64,000 nucleotides of DNA from Amycolatopsis lexingtonensis (GCF_014873755.1 NZ_JADBEG010000001.1:6794501-6858500), one strand, 5' to 3'. Shown: positions 17,933-27,253, counted from the first letter of the stretch. A program made the numbers and translations. Notes: generated by a model from the letters alone, not told the origin.

Positions 17933-18415
17933 CTACGCCCCGCCCGCCCGGTCCTTCTGCAGGCCCGCGTTGTTCGGGCGGCCCTCGAACCGCGTCGAGA
18001 GCACGACCGTGGTGTGCGTCCGCCCGACGCCGGGGATGCGGCGGAGCCGGCCCAGGGTCCGCTCCAGCTCGTCGACGGTCGGCACGCGCACCTTGACGAC
18101 GAACGCCTCGTCGCCCGCCACCGCGTAGCAGCTCTCGACTTCGTCGAGTTCGCCGAGCGCGTAGGCGACGTCGTCCTCGGTCGCGGTGTCGGTGGGATGG
18201 ATGCCGACGAGGGCGGTGACGCCGAGCCCGACCGAGCTCGGGTCGACGACCGCGTGGTAGCCGGTGATCACGCCGGCGGCTTCCAGCTTGCCGACCCGCT
18301 CGTGCACCGATGAGGCGGACAGCCCGACGGCCCGCCCGAGGTCGGCGTAGGTGGCCCGTCCGTTGATGCGCAACGCCGCGATGATCTTCCGGTCCAACTG
18401 ATCCACGGGGATCAC
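17933..18415 (-). CDS. Lrp/AsnC family transcriptional regulator
   Basis: A feast/famine regulator of about 160 aa. The N-terminal helix-turn-helix reads LDRKIIAALRINGRATYADLGRAVGLSASSVHERVGKLE, here in two overlapping helices. The C-terminal RAM ligand-binding domain has the VESCYAVAGDEAFVVKV segment. Starts at GTG 18415 (MIPVDQLD) or GTG 18406 (MDQLD) are both possible; the longer frame to 18451 has an unlikely N-terminus. Ligand, probably an amino acid, and targets are unknown; the adjacent cysteine-degrading gene is a candidate. Confidence 0.87.
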   Translation of the reverse strand: MIPVDQLDRKIIAALRINGRATYADLGRAVGLSASSVHERVGKLEAAGVITGYHAVVDPSSVGLGVTALVGIHPTDTATEDDVAYALGELDEVESCYAVAGDEAFVVKVRVPTVDELERTLGRLRRIPGVGRTHTTVVLSTRFEGRPNNAGLQKDRAGGA

Positions 18416-18685
18416 TCTATGCGGTTGGACAATCCCCCATTGGCACCACACCAGGCCGCCGGTGACCCGCGGGAACGGCGTTCCCGCACTTCACGTCACG
18501 AAATAATAGTTGCAGACCGTAAACAAACTGTCCGTTTTGACCTTTAAGGGCTCTTTACTCTTGGACAACCGTTCGAGTACCTGACGGGTGAAGTGCAACG
18601 ATTGCCGTGTTGGCTACCCCGGCGCGACGGGCAGAAGGGCCCGGATGCCTCCGGTATAGCAGTGAGTTCGTTAAGGAGGCGGAAA

Positions 18686-18898
18686 ATGACCGCGACGATG
18701 GGCGGACGCCTGCTCACCCCAGGCGAGGTGGCAGCGCTGTTCCGGGTGGACCCCAAGACGGTGACGCGGTGGGCGACGGCGGGCCGCATCGGCTCCATCC
18801 GGACCCCGGGCGGGCACCGCCGGTTCCGGGAGTCCGAGGTGAACGAGCTCCTGGCCGAGCTGACCACCGACGCCAGCGAACCGGCGCGCAACGCCTGA
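18686..18898 (+). CDS. bldC: BldC, MerR-like developmental regulator
   Basis: A 70-aa protein that is essentially one winged-HTH domain: LLTPGEVAALFRVDPKTVTRWATAGR followed by the wing IGSIRTPGGHRRFRESEV (given here in segments of one domain). Length and sequence match BldC of Streptomyces, which binds DNA as head-to-tail oligomers and holds back sporulation. AAGGAGG (18673-18679) sits 6 bases before the ATG. The 270-base upstream gap is unusually AT-rich around 18500-18560 and includes TTGACC at 18537, probably promoter sequence; no -10 could be fixed. Confidence 0.92.
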   Translation: MTATMGGRLLTPGEVAALFRVDPKTVTRWATAGRIGSIRTPGGHRRFRESEVNELLAELTTDASEPARNA

Positions 18899-18912
18899 AC
18901 CAGCTCCGGCGC

Positions 18913-18961
18913 GGGGCCGTGTCGGGTACGGGGAACAACCCCGTCCCGCGCGGCCCCTTTT
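18913..18961 (+). terminator. Terminator after bldC
   Basis: The stem is GGGGCCG...ACGGGG with CCCCGT...CGGCCCC, with small internal mismatches and loop AACAA, followed by TTTT at 18958-18961. It starts 15 bases past the bldC stop. Confidence 0.8.
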
Positions 18962-19049
18962 CGTTCGCCGCGTCACCCGCCTGACGCGGCGGGAGCCGAA
19001 ACCCGGCCGAAGAGGCTAACCTCGGGGGACCCACACGGAAGGATCCGGC

Positions 19050-19232
19050 ATGCTCGCTCTGCTCGCGGCGGTCGGCGCGCTGGTCGTCGCCCTGCTCCTG
19101 TGGCGGTCGTTCGCCGGTCAGCGGATGGTCCCCTCGACCCCGCGCCGCGCCCCGCTCGCCCCGGACGACGATCCCGACTTCCTGCGCCAGCTGGCCGAAC
19201 AGCAGCGCAAGCGCCGGGACGAAGAGGGCTGA
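19050..19232 (+). CDS. Small single-pass membrane protein
   Basis: A 60-aa protein with one N-terminal hydrophobic helix (about residues 2-21, MLALLAAVGALVVALLLWR), then a short linker (VPSTPRR) and a charged tail ending QRKRRDEEG. A GGAAGGA ribosome-binding sequence lies about 7 bases upstream of the ATG. No family recognised; size and topology suggest a small membrane-anchored accessory protein. It stands alone between the bldC terminator and the convergent ParA-like gene. Confidence 0.65.
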   Translation: MLALLAAVGALVVALLLWRSFAGQRMVPSTPRRAPLAPDDDPDFLRQLAEQQRKRRDEEG

Positions 19233-19248
19233 GCCGCCCGGGCCTGGC

Positions 19249-20616
19249 CTACCGGTAGCCCTGCGAGAGCGGGGTCGCGAAGCCGTCGGCGACGGTCGCC
19301 GCCAGCTCCAGCAGCGCCAGGCGCGTGTCGCCGGTGAGCCGGTCCAGCTCGATCTCCGCGCCTTCCTCCAGGTGCGGGTCGAACGGCACCTTGCAGACCG
19401 CCCGGACCTTCGCGCCGAAGTGGGCCGACAGCTTGTCGAGGTCGACCGAGCCGCCCTTGGGGCGGACCGAGTTGATCACCGCGACCGAGCGCTTGACCAG
19501 CTCGCCGTAGCCGTGGGCCTCGAGCCAGTCCAGCGTCGCCGAGGCGCTGCGGGCGCCGTCGACCGAGCCGGACGAGACCACCACCAGCGCGTCCGCGACG
19601 TCCAGGACGCCCTTCATCGCCGAGTGCATCAGGCCGGTGCCGCAGTCGGTGAGCACGATGTTGTAGAAGTGCTCCAGCAGGTTGACCGTGCGCCGGTAGT
19701 CGTCCTCGGAGAAGGCCTCCGACACGGCCGGGTCCTGCTCGCTGGCGAGGATTTCCAGCCGGCTCGAGCCCTGGGACGTGTACGACCGGACGTCGCTGTA
19801 GCGCGTGATGCGGGCCGCGTCGCGCAGCAGGTGGCGGACCGTCGCGGTGGTCTCCAGCGGGAGCTTCTGCGACAGCGTGCCGCGGTCCGGGTTGGCGTCC
19901 ACGGCGACGACCCGGTCGCCGCGCAGGGAGGCGAACGTCGCCCCCAGCGTCGTGGTCACCGTGGTCTTGCCGACGCCGCCCTTCAGCGACAGCATCGCGA
20001 TCTTGTAGCAGCCGCGCAGGGGCTGGTTGACGCGCGCGATGAGCTCGCGGCGGCGGGTGTCCGCGGGGCTCTCACCCGGGTTGACCAGCTTGCCGCTGCC
20101 GACGTAGAGGGCCTTGCGCCAGCCGGACTGCGGGGGCCGCTTGACCTGCTTGACCAGGTGCGCCGTGGACAGGTCGTGGCCGTGGCCCGGCTGCTGCGGC
20201 GGCGCCGCGTGCCGCCCGCCCTGGGGCTGCGGCAAGCCGGACGGCTGCTGGGGCTGCTGCGGGTACTGGGCCTGGGCGTACTGCTGCGCCGGGTCGCCGT
20301 ACTGCGGCTGCAGCGGCGGCAGGTTCTGGTCGTAGCCGTACTGCGGCCCCTGGGGCACCTGGTGCGGCCCGGACACCGCCGGGTTCACCTGGTGCGGCCC
20401 CGAGACGGCCGGGTTGACCTGGTGCGGGCCGGACACCGCCGGGTTGGGCGGCGGCGGGACGGCCTGCGTGGGCTGCACGTCGTAGGCCCCGGACGTCTCC
20501 GGGTGCGGGTGGGAGTCGGTCCGGTCCTCGGCGAACAGGCCCGGTTGCTGCGGGGCAGCGGCCGGGTCGGCCTGTTCGGGGTGGCCAGGAGCCGATTCTT
20601 CGCTGGGTCCGGTCAC
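19249..20616 (-). CDS. MinD/ParA-family ATPase with proline-rich N-terminal repeats
   Basis: A 455-aa protein in two parts. Residues 1-165 are Pro/Gln-rich and disordered, with three exact tandem copies of NPAVSGPHQV at residues 58-87. Residues ~200-455 are a deviant-Walker-A ATPase: KGGVGKT starting at Lys212, VDANPDRGTLSQKL for the second motif, and a later LTDCGTGL. This layout resembles the ATPases associated with ESX/type VII secretion (EspI-like) or SCO-type MinD proteins in actinobacteria. No ESX genes are nearby, so the role, possibly polar localisation or secretion control, is open. Confidence 0.82.
   Translation of the reverse strand: MTGPSEESAPGHPEQADPAAAPQQPGLFAEDRTDSHPHPETSGAYDVQPTQAVPPPPNPAVSGPHQVNPAVSGPHQVNPAVSGPHQVPQGPQYGYDQNLPPLQPQYGDPAQQYAQAQYPQQPQQPSGLPQPQGGRHAAPPQQPGHGHDLSTAHLVKQVKRPPQSGWRKALYVGSGKLVNPGESPADTRRRELIARVNQPLRGCYKIAMLSLKGGVGKTTVTTTLGATFASLRGDRVVAVDANPDRGTLSQKLPLETTATVRHLLRDAARITRYSDVRSYTSQGSSRLEILASEQDPAVSEAFSEDDYRRTVNLLEHFYNIVLTDCGTGLMHSAMKGVLDVADALVVVSSGSVDGARSASATLDWLEAHGYGELVKRSVAVINSVRPKGGSVDLDKLSAHFGAKVRAVCKVPFDPHLEEGAEIELDRLTGDTRLALLELAATVADGFATPLSQGYR
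20356..20445 (-). repeat. Three 30-base in-frame tandem repeats
   Basis: These encode three consecutive copies of NPAVSGPHQV in the N-terminal tail of the ParA-like ATPase. DNA copies differ at synonymous positions (for example gccgggttcacc versus gccgggttgacc on the plus strand), so the repeat is old enough to have drifted while the peptide was kept. Confidence 0.85.
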
Positions 20617-20693
20617 CGGTGTAAACCTCCGCGCACTCCGCCCGACATCGCACTCCCCCGGTCACGACGGTAGTCGGAGTCCTCCCGGGACGC

Positions 20694-21662
20694 TCAGCCC
20701 ACCCCGGCGTAGGAGTGCAAGCCCGCCGTGACGAGGTTCACGAAGAACAGGTTGAAGATGATCGCGGCGAACCCCACGATGTTGATGGCCGCGGCCCGGG
20801 CGCCGCGCCAGCCCGCGGTCGCCCGCGAGTGCAGGTACGCCGCGTAGACCACCCAGGCGATGAACGCGACCGTCTCCTTGGGGTCCCAGCCCCAGAACCG
20901 GCCCCACGCCGACTCGGCCCAGACCGCGCCGCAGAGCACGCCGAAGGTGAACACCGGGAAGGCGAAGATGGTGGTCCGGTAGGCGATCCGGTCGAGGACG
21001 TCGGCCGCGGGCAGCTTCGAGGCGAACCGGGCGTACTTCGTCTCGTCCTTCTCGTAGGCCGCGCGGAACAGGTAGAGCACGCTCGCGACACCCGGCACGA
21101 GGAAGACGCCGGAGCCGATGATGGCCGCCGAGACGTGGATGACCAGCCAGTACGACTGCAGCGCGGGCTGGACCGGCGCCGCGATCGTGTACAGCAGCGT
21201 GCCGTTGATGAACATCAGGATCACGACGGGCAGCAGCAGGAAGCCGGTGAGGTGCCGGACCGGGAACTTCCACATCACGAGGATCCAGGTGACCACCGTG
21301 ATGAAGGTGACCGCCATGCCGTACTCGTACATGTTGCCCCACGGCGCGCGGTGCACGGCGAGCCCGCGCAGCACGATCGCCGACAGCTGCAGCAGGGCGC
21401 CGAGCACGAGCAGCGACGCGCCCATCTTGCCGATCCGCTCGGGACGGCCGGCCGTGCGCTGCGTGGCCTCGACCTCCTCGACGGGCGGCCCGCCGGCGCC
21501 GACGAGCTCGCGCGCCCGGAGCTTCGCCCGCTCGGTGGCGAGCCGGCCCTTGGCGCCGAAGCCCTGCTCGATCAGCGTCATCATCAGCGCGACGACGTAG
21601 ATCGCCGCGGCGGTGGTGTAGAGCCAGTCGCTGTAGGTCGACAGCGTCTCGTTGATCGGCAT
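20694..21662 (-). CDS. ccsB: Cytochrome c biogenesis protein CcsB (CcsA/ResC-type haem exporter)
   Basis: A 322-aa integral membrane protein with about eight helices, the haem-handling partner of ResB in System II cytochrome c maturation. The tryptophan-rich WWD-type segment reads WGRFWGWDPKET and is followed by conserved His residues in YLHSRA and GLHSYAG, the presumed haem ligands. Naming varies (ccsA, resC, ccsB). It starts three bases after the resB stop and ends the ccdA-resB-ccsB run. Confidence 0.93.
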   Translation of the reverse strand: MPINETLSTYSDWLYTTAAAIYVVALMMTLIEQGFGAKGRLATERAKLRARELVGAGGPPVEEVEATQRTAGRPERIGKMGASLLVLGALLQLSAIVLRGLAVHRAPWGNMYEYGMAVTFITVVTWILVMWKFPVRHLTGFLLLPVVILMFINGTLLYTIAAPVQPALQSYWLVIHVSAAIIGSGVFLVPGVASVLYLFRAAYEKDETKYARFASKLPAADVLDRIAYRTTIFAFPVFTFGVLCGAVWAESAWGRFWGWDPKETVAFIAWVVYAAYLHSRATAGWRGARAAAINIVGFAAIIFNLFFVNLVTAGLHSYAGVG

Positions 21663-21665
21663 GCC

Positions 21666-23261
21666 TCAGCCCTTCTGACCACTGATCAGGCGTTCACTGA
21701 TCCGGTGGAACTCTTCGCCGTACCCGGCCTGGTCGGTGCGGGCCAGCCCGGCGACCTCGATCACGGTACCCGGGTCGTCTTCGGTCCCCGGCTTCACCCG
21801 CACCCACAGCCGCCGCCGCTTGACCAGCAAGGACGCGCCGAGACCGAGGAACATCGCGATGGCGAAGCCGAGCACGAACCCCTGCGTCGGGTCGTGGGAG
21901 ACCTGCAGGGACACCCAGTGGTTGACGCCGTCGAAGCGGACCTTCGTGCCGTCGTCGAGCTTGATCTCCTGGCCGACCTTGAGGTTCTCGCGGGCGACCT
22001 TCTTCAGCCTGCCGTCGTCCACGAGCGACTGGTCGATCTCGAACACCGACTGCCCGCGCCCGGCGTCGAGGCCGAGGTCGCCGCGCATGATGTCGACCGC
22101 GACGGACGGGTCCTTCAGCTCCGGCGCCGACGACGTCAGGACGTTGCCGTGCATAAACGCCGTGGGGGCGAAGAGGCCGGTGACGGCGAGCTGGCGGGTG
22201 CGCCGCTGCACCTCGTCGGTGACGCCGGGCTGGTCGAACTTCGTCGCGCCCTCGGCGAGCATCGTGGTCGGGTCGACCGTGCGCCACTGGGTGTTCTGGG
22301 TGCGCTTGGTGCCGTCCGGGAAGGTGACCGTGAACTGCGGCGAGTAGCCCTGGCCGAGCAGGTACACGCGGTCGCCGGCGGTCCGCAGCGGGGAGTTGAC
22401 CTCGAGGCCGTACGGGCGCCAGGTGTTCGTTTCGAGGTCTTCGCCGGACTGGTACTGGATGTTCGCGTGGTAGTACTCCGGCTCGCCGGCCGGGGTGTAC
22501 CGCACGGTGAAGTCGTTCACCTTCACGCAGAACGGGTCGAGGTCGGTGCCGTCGACGCGCAGCCCGGCGTTGAAGGAGTCGTAGTTGTAGATGCCGGAGT
22601 TGCAGAAGCTGTCGCCGTCGGCCTGGACGATGACCTGGCCCTCGTAGCCGAACATCTTGCCCAGCGCGAAGAACACGATCAGGCCGAGCATGCTGAAGTG
22701 GAAGACGAGGTTGCCGGTCTCGCGCAGGAATCCGCGTTCGGCGGAGATCGTGCGGACGCCGTCGGCTTCCTCGCGCTCGATCCGGCGCCAGCCCGACAGG
22801 TGCTTGTGGACGGTGGCGATCTCCGCTGCGACGTCGGACTTCCCCCGGCCGAGCCGGTAGTGCGGCATCCGGGCCAGGTTGCGCGGGGTCAGCACCGGCT
22901 TGGCGCGCATCGCCTTGACGTACTCGAAGCTGCGCGGGGTCAGGCAGCCGACCAGCGAGATCATCAGCAGCAGGTAGATGGCCGAGAACCAGATGCTGGA
23001 GTAGACGTCGTAGAACTCGAGCTTGTCGAGCAGGGTGCCCCACCAGCCGTGCGCGCTGATGTACTCGTCGACCTTGGGGGCGTTGAGCTTCCGCTGCGGC
23101 AGGAGCGCGCCGGGCAGGGCGGCCAGCGCGAGCAGGAACAGCAGGACGAGCGCGGTGCGCATCGACGTCAGGCCGCGCCAGGTGTTGCGCACGAAGGCGA
23201 AGGCGCGCTTCGACGGCGTCGGGCCTTGCGGGGTCTTGGGAGGTGCTTCGGTGGTGGTCAC
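21666..23261 (-). CDS. resB: Cytochrome c biogenesis protein ResB
   Basis: A 531-aa membrane protein of System II. Helices at about residues 35-55, 90-110 and 185-205 precede a large extracytoplasmic domain, and a last helix lies near residue 465. It holds apocytochrome and haem together with CcsB. The GTG at 23261 (MTTTEAPPK) overlaps the ccdA stop as GTGA. The frame runs another 318 codons upstream, but only as the antisense or alternate frame of ccdA. Confidence 0.92.
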   Translation of the reverse strand: MTTTEAPPKTPQGPTPSKRAFAFVRNTWRGLTSMRTALVLLFLLALAALPGALLPQRKLNAPKVDEYISAHGWWGTLLDKLEFYDVYSSIWFSAIYLLLMISLVGCLTPRSFEYVKAMRAKPVLTPRNLARMPHYRLGRGKSDVAAEIATVHKHLSGWRRIEREEADGVRTISAERGFLRETGNLVFHFSMLGLIVFFALGKMFGYEGQVIVQADGDSFCNSGIYNYDSFNAGLRVDGTDLDPFCVKVNDFTVRYTPAGEPEYYHANIQYQSGEDLETNTWRPYGLEVNSPLRTAGDRVYLLGQGYSPQFTVTFPDGTKRTQNTQWRTVDPTTMLAEGATKFDQPGVTDEVQRRTRQLAVTGLFAPTAFMHGNVLTSSAPELKDPSVAVDIMRGDLGLDAGRGQSVFEIDQSLVDDGRLKKVARENLKVGQEIKLDDGTKVRFDGVNHWVSLQVSHDPTQGFVLGFAIAMFLGLGASLLVKRRRLWVRVKPGTEDDPGTVIEVAGLARTDQAGYGEEFHRISERLISGQKG

Positions 23262-24031
23262 AGCGGTAGCTCCAGGTTGCCCGCGAGCTCGTTGCGGAGC
23301 CAGCCCATCAGGTCCCCCCAGACGCCGGTGACCAGCAGGATGCCGACGATCAGCAGCAGCACGCCGCCGAAGACCTGCACCTGGCGGCCGTGGCGGCGCA
23401 CCCAGTCGGTGGCGCGCACGGCCCAGCGGGCGCCGAGCGCGATGAGCAGGAACGGCAGCCCGAGGCCGAGGCAGTAGACGGCGATCAGCAGGTAGCCGCG
23501 GGCCTCGGCCCCGCCGGTGGCGCTGGCCAGCGTGGTGACGGCCGACAGCGTCGGGCCGATGCAGGGCGTCCAGCCGAGGCCGAAGATCGCGCCGAGCAGC
23601 GGGGCACCCCAGACGCCGCCGCGCGGGACATGGTGCGAGCGGACCTCGCGCTGCAGGCCGGGGATCCAGCCGAGGAAGACCAGCGCCATGGCGATGGTCA
23701 GGACCCCGCCGATGCGCTGCAGGAGGTTCTGGTTGAGCACCAGCGTGTCGGCCAGCCAGACGAGGGTGCCCAGCGTGCCGACGAAGACGACGGTGAACCC
23801 GAGCACGAAGAGCAGGGCGGCGCCGAGCACGGCCCAGCGCCCCTTCTTGCGCTCTTCGTCGGCGCTGACCGCGGGGGCGTCCGCGCCGACGAGCGCGGCG
23901 AGGTACGCGAGGTACCCCGGCACCAGCGGCACCACGCACGGCGAGGCGAAGGAGATCGTTCCGGCCAGCAGCGCGACGCCCGCGGCGAGCAGCAGCGGTC
24001 CGGAGATCGCCAGCTCGGTAACGGAGTTCAC
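23258..24031 (-). CDS. ccdA: Cytochrome c biogenesis thiol transporter CcdA
   Basis: A 257-aa DsbD-beta-like membrane protein that passes electrons from cytoplasmic thioredoxin to extracytoplasmic thiol carriers. The two redox Cys are in FASPCVVPLVPG (near residue 32) and GWTPCIGPT (near residue 155), in equivalent positions of the two half-repeats. About six helices. It feeds the TlpA/ResA-like protein encoded upstream at 24240 and so supplies reduced apocytochrome to ResB/CcsB. GTG start at 24031. Confidence 0.93.
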   Translation of the reverse strand: MNSVTELAISGPLLLAAGVALLAGTISFASPCVVPLVPGYLAYLAALVGADAPAVSADEERKKGRWAVLGAALLFVLGFTVVFVGTLGTLVWLADTLVLNQNLLQRIGGVLTIAMALVFLGWIPGLQREVRSHHVPRGGVWGAPLLGAIFGLGWTPCIGPTLSAVTTLASATGGAEARGYLLIAVYCLGLGLPFLLIALGARWAVRATDWVRRHGRQVQVFGGVLLLIVGILLVTGVWGDLMGWLRNELAGNLELPL

Positions 24032-24135
24032 CCCGTTGAGGGTAGGGAGTGAGGTCCGGGTGAGAACGCCGGGGCCGCTTCACAGGACCTCGGTCACAGC
24101 AGTTCAGGACCTTGGTCCCGCCCGTCCGGCCCCCA

Positions 24136-24230
24136 CCCGAGCGCCCCAATGTGGCGTTCGGTGCGTCAGACGCACCCAATGTGGCGTTCGGTGCGTTGGA
24201 CGCAACCAACGCCACATTGGGGCGCTCGGG
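24136..24230. repeat. CCAATGTGGC palindromic element after tlpA
   Basis: Outer arms of 23 bases (24136-24158 and 24208-24230, beginning CCCGAGCGCCCCAATG) are perfectly complementary. Between them lie two copies of a unit reading CAATGTGGCGTTCGGTGCG, each ending in its own mini-hairpin, such as GGTGCGTC-A-GACGCACC. The element starts 10 bases past the stop of the TlpA-like gene. A second copy is at 44659-44745. Probable terminator or dispersed element. Confidence 0.85.
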
Positions 24231-24239
24231 GCCAGCGGG

Positions 24240-24806
24240 TCAGGCGGGCTCGGCCTCCAGGCGCTGGGTCACCGGGAGGAGGTCCTGGGCCAGTACCGGC
24301 CGCAGGAAGACCGCCGCCACGCGGTGCTGTTTGTCCAGGATGATCGTCGACGGGATGATGTTGCGGGGGTAGCCGCTCAGCTTGAGCAGCACCCGGCCGT
24401 CCGGGTCGTAGATCGACGGGTACGTCAGCTGGCGGTCGCGGACGAAGTCCTGGGCCACCTCGCGGGCCGGGTCGCGGACGTCGATACCCACCACCTGCAC
24501 GCCGGGCGCCTGGCGAGCCAGCGACTCCAGCTCCGGCACCTCCGTGCGGCACGGCCCGCACCACTGGCCCCAGAGGTTGAGCACCACGACCTTGCCGGGG
24601 AAGTCCGCCAGCGACAGCTGCTTGCCCTCGTGCATCAGGTCGTCGCCCGCCAGCACCGGCGCGGTCTGGCGCTGGGCGACGTCGTAGGTGATGTCGACCT
24701 TGCCGCCCGGGGAGACGAAGCTGAAGCTGCTCCCCTGCACCACCGCGTCCTTGCCCGCGCTGCAGCCGGCCAGCGCCAGCACCGCCACGATGACCAGCCG
24801 TTTCAT
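24240..24806 (-). CDS. TlpA/ResA-like thiol-disulfide lipoprotein
   Basis: A 188-aa lipoprotein (LALAGC lipobox, Cys15) with a thioredoxin fold facing outside the membrane. The active site is WCGPC at residues 82-86, and the cis-Pro region is near IIPST. It most likely keeps apocytochrome c haem-binding thiols reduced, using electrons from CcdA, and lies just upstream of ccdA-resB-ccsB on the same strand but separated by a palindromic element. The ATG overlaps the preceding phosphatase stop (ATGA), so it is translated with that gene. Confidence 0.9.
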   Translation of the reverse strand: MKRLVIVAVLALAGCSAGKDAVVQGSSFSFVSPGGKVDITYDVAQRQTAPVLAGDDLMHEGKQLSLADFPGKVVVLNLWGQWCGPCRTEVPELESLARQAPGVQVVGIDVRDPAREVAQDFVRDRQLTYPSIYDPDGRVLLKLSGYPRNIIPSTIILDKQHRVAAVFLRPVLAQDLLPVTQRLEAEPA

Positions 24807-25429
24807 GCCCCGGTCACCTTCGGGTCGGTGGTGCCGGCCGGCTCGCTGTAGACGATCTCCCGCAGCGAGCCGCCGTCGAAGACCAGCGACGTCAGCGACG
24901 CCAGCGAGCACTGGCGGCGGCGGGGGTCGTGCCACAGCTTCTTGCCCTCGAGGAACCGCCGGAGCGTCCAGATCGGCAGCTGGTGCGACACGCAGAGGGC
25001 TTCGCGCCCGTCCGCCGCCTCGCGGGCCCGGTGGACCGCGCCGAGCATCCGGTGCGCGATCTCGAGGTACGGCTCGCCCCACGACGGCTTGAACGGGTTG
25101 ACCAGCTTCGGCCAGTGCTTCGGCTCCCGCAGCGCGCCGTCGCCGACCGCCACGTGCAGGCCCTCGAACTGGTTGCCCGCCTCGATCAGGCCCTCGTCGG
25201 TCTCGATGTCGAGCCGGTGCGCCGCGGCGATCGGGCCCGCCGTCTCCTGCGCGCGCTGCAGCGGCGACGCGACGACGTGCGCGAGGTCGTGGCCCGCGAC
25301 GGCCTCGGCGACCGTCAGCGCCTGGCGCTGCCCGCGCTCGGACAGCCGGTAGCCCGGCAGCCGGCCGTAGAGGATCTTCTCCGGGTTGTGCACTTCGCCG
25401 TGGCGCAGCAGGTGGACGACGGTGGTCAC
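24803..25429 (-). CDS. Histidine phosphatase superfamily protein
   Basis: A 208-aa phosphoglycerate-mutase-like phosphatase. The catalytic motif is LLRHGEV near residue 8, and the second conserved His is in CVSHQLPI near residue 152. Not a glycolytic mutase: the true gpm is at 58978 and this protein lacks its long insertion. Substrate unknown. The GTG start overlaps the hemL stop (GTGA) and its own stop overlaps the TlpA ATG, making a tight three-gene chain from haem synthesis to cytochrome maturation. Confidence 0.87.
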   Translation of the reverse strand: MTTVVHLLRHGEVHNPEKILYGRLPGYRLSERGQRQALTVAEAVAGHDLAHVVASPLQRAQETAGPIAAAHRLDIETDEGLIEAGNQFEGLHVAVGDGALREPKHWPKLVNPFKPSWGEPYLEIAHRMLGAVHRAREAADGREALCVSHQLPIWTLRRFLEGKKLWHDPRRRQCSLASLTSLVFDGGSLREIVYSEPAGTTDPKVTGA

Positions 25430-26727
25430 TGGACGGCTCCGGCCGCCGCGCGGGCCGCCGCGGGCAGGGCCGCTTCGATCACCGAGAACGCTTCGTCGTC
25501 CATGGCCGCGTTGACGAACCAGGCCTCGTACGCGCTCGGGGGCGCGTACACGCCTGCGTCGAGCAGCGCGTGGAAGAACGGCGGGAACCGCCACGTTTCG
25601 GACGCCTGCGCGCCGGCGTAGTCGCGGACCGGCCGGTCACCGAAGAACACGCTCACCAGGTTGCCCGCGTACTGGACGTGGTGCGCTACCCCGGCTTCGC
25701 CGAGAGCCGCTTCGAACAGCGACCCGAGGCGCTTCGCGTTGGCGTCGAGCGCCGCGTACACGGCGTCGTCGGCCGCACGCAGCGTCGCGAGGCCCGTGGC
25801 GACCGCGACGGGGTTCCCGGACAGCGTCCCGGCCTGGTAGACCGGCCCGCCCGGGGCGAGCTTGGCCATCACGTCGGCGCGGCCGCCGAAGGCCGCCGCC
25901 GGCAGGCCGCCGGACATCACCTTGCCGAACGTGTAGAGGTCGCCGGCCACGCCTTCGAGGCCGAACCAGCCCGCGCGCGAGACGCGGAACCCGGTCATCA
26001 CCTCGTCCATGACCAGCAGCGCGCCGTGCTCGTGGGCGATGTCGCGCAGGGCCGCGTTGAAGCCTTCGTCCGGCGCGACCGCGCCCATGTTGCCTGCCGC
26101 GGCTTCGGTGATCACCGCGGCGATCTCACCCGGGTTGTCCGCGAAGGACTTCCGGACGGCGTCGAGGTCGTTGTAAGGCAGCACCAGCGTGTCCGCGGCC
26201 TGGGCGCCGGTGACGCCCGGCGACGTCGGCAGCCCGAGCGTGGCGACGCCGGAGCCGGCCTGCGCGAGCAGCGCGTCGACGTGACCGTGGTAACACCCGG
26301 CGAACTTCACGATCTTCGAGCGGCCGGTGAACCCGCGGGCCAGCCGGATCGCGCTCATCGTGGCCTCGGTGCCCGAGTTGACCAGGCGCACCCGTTCGAC
26401 CGGTTCGACGCGGCCGATGATCTCCTCGGCCAGCTCGACCTCGCCGATCGTCGGGGTGCCGAACGACAGCCCGGACGTCGCCGCCGTGCGCGCCGCCTCG
26501 ACGACCGCCGGGTGCGCGTGGCCCAGGATCATCGGGCCCCACGAGGAGACCAGGTCGACGTAGCGGTTGCCGTCGGCGTCCCACAGGTGCGGGCCTTCGC
26601 CGCGGACCATGAACCGCGGGGTGCCGCCGACGGAGTTGAACGCCCGGACCGGCGAGTTCACCCCGCCCGGGATGGCCGCCTTCGCGCGTTCGAACCATGC
26701 CTTGGACTGCTCGGTTCCAGTGCTCAC
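25426..26727 (-). CDS. hemL: Glutamate-1-semialdehyde 2,1-aminomutase
   Basis: A 433-aa PLP enzyme that forms 5-aminolevulinate from glutamate-1-semialdehyde, the second step of the C5 haem pathway after HemA. The PLP lysine is Lys269 in [10 protein letters not shown], and the [16 protein letters not shown] motif near residue 120 is typical. ATG start preceded by other minus-strand genes but with a 19-base gap. It heads the hemL-phosphatase-tlpA chain, away from the hemA-C-D-B block at 31.8-36.8 kb. Confidence 0.94.
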   Translation of the reverse strand: MSTGTEQSKAWFERAKAAIPGGVNSPVRAFNSVGGTPRFMVRGEGPHLWDADGNRYVDLVSSWGPMILGHAHPAVVEAARTAATSGLSFGTPTIGEVELAEEIIGRVEPVERVRLVNSGTEATMSAIRLARGFTGRSKIVKFAGCYHGHVDALLAQAGSGVATLGLPTSPGVTGAQAADTLVLPYNDLDAVRKSFADNPGEIAAVITEAAAGNMGAVAPDEGFNAALRDIAHEHGALLVMDEVMTGFRVSRAGWFGLEGVAGDLYTFGKVMSGGLPAAAFGGRADVMAKLAPGGPVYQAGTLSGNPVAVATGLATLRAADDAVYAALDANAKRLGSLFEAALGEAGVAHHVQYAGNLVSVFFGDRPVRDYAGAQASETWRFPPFFHALLDAGVYAPPSAYEAWFVNAAMDDEAFSVIEAALPAAARAAAGAVQ

Positions 26728-26746
26728 GCCCCCAGTCTCGCAAACG

Positions 26747-27253
26747 TCAGCGAGCAGCCTCTTGGGTGATGGCCTGCGCGGTCACCGTGCCGTCTTCGCC
26801 CGCCTGCCCCTGGACGACGACGGTCGAGCCCGGCTTGAGGTCGGACAGCTTGGCCTGCTGGGTCACGCCGACGGTGGTCGAGTCCGATGTGGACACCTTG
26901 ACTTCGGCGCCCTGCGCGGTCTTGACGTACACCGTGGTGCCCTCGACACGGTCGACCGTGCCGGTGGTGCCGCGCCCGCCGGCGCCGCGGAAGCCACCGC
27001 CCTGCTGGCCGCCTTGGGTGCCCTGAGTGCCACCGGCCGGGCGGGTGGGCGTGGAGGAGGACGGCGAGCCGAACGCCGCGTGCGTCCAGGCGCCGCCGCC
27101 GAACGCGATCGCGAGGACGACGAGCCCGGCCAGCACCAGCGTGGTGCGCGAGAACGGCTTCGCGGCCCGGCGCATCTCGGCGTTGAGGTCGCCGTCGACC
27201 GCCGGGGCCGCGACGATCTCCTCCGCGTTCGGCGGGGTCGTGGGGGAAGACAT
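26747..27253 (-). CDS. Membrane-anchored small protein with DUF5666-like tail
   Basis: A 168-aa protein. A cytoplasmic segment of ~35 residues leads to one membrane helix (about 38-58), a Gly/Gln-rich linker, and a small outside domain (about 95-165) with repeated beta-strand phrases such as [15 protein letters not shown] and [13 protein letters not shown], which look like an OB-type or DUF5666 fold. Function unknown. It lies 9 bases after the MacB-type permease, so it probably belongs to that exporter operon. Confidence 0.72.
   Translation of the reverse strand: MSSPTTPPNAEEIVAAPAVDGDLNAEMRRAAKPFSRTTLVLAGLVVLAIAFGGGAWTHAAFGSPSSSTPTRPAGGTQGTQGGQQGGGFRGAGGRGTTGTVDRVEGTTVYVKTAQGAEVKVSTSDSTTVGVTQQAKLSDLKPGSTVVVQGQAGEDGTVTAQAITQEAAR

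Noticed and set aside
24166..24215. Repeated peptide ASNAPNATLG-like coding phrase near 24.2 kb and 44.7 kb
   Set aside because: It is the reading of the CCAATGTGGC palindromic element, located past gene ends.
24803..25429. Histidine phosphatase as a second glycolytic phosphoglycerate mutase
   Set aside because: It lacks the insertion typical of cofactor-dependent mutases; the gene at 58978 has it.
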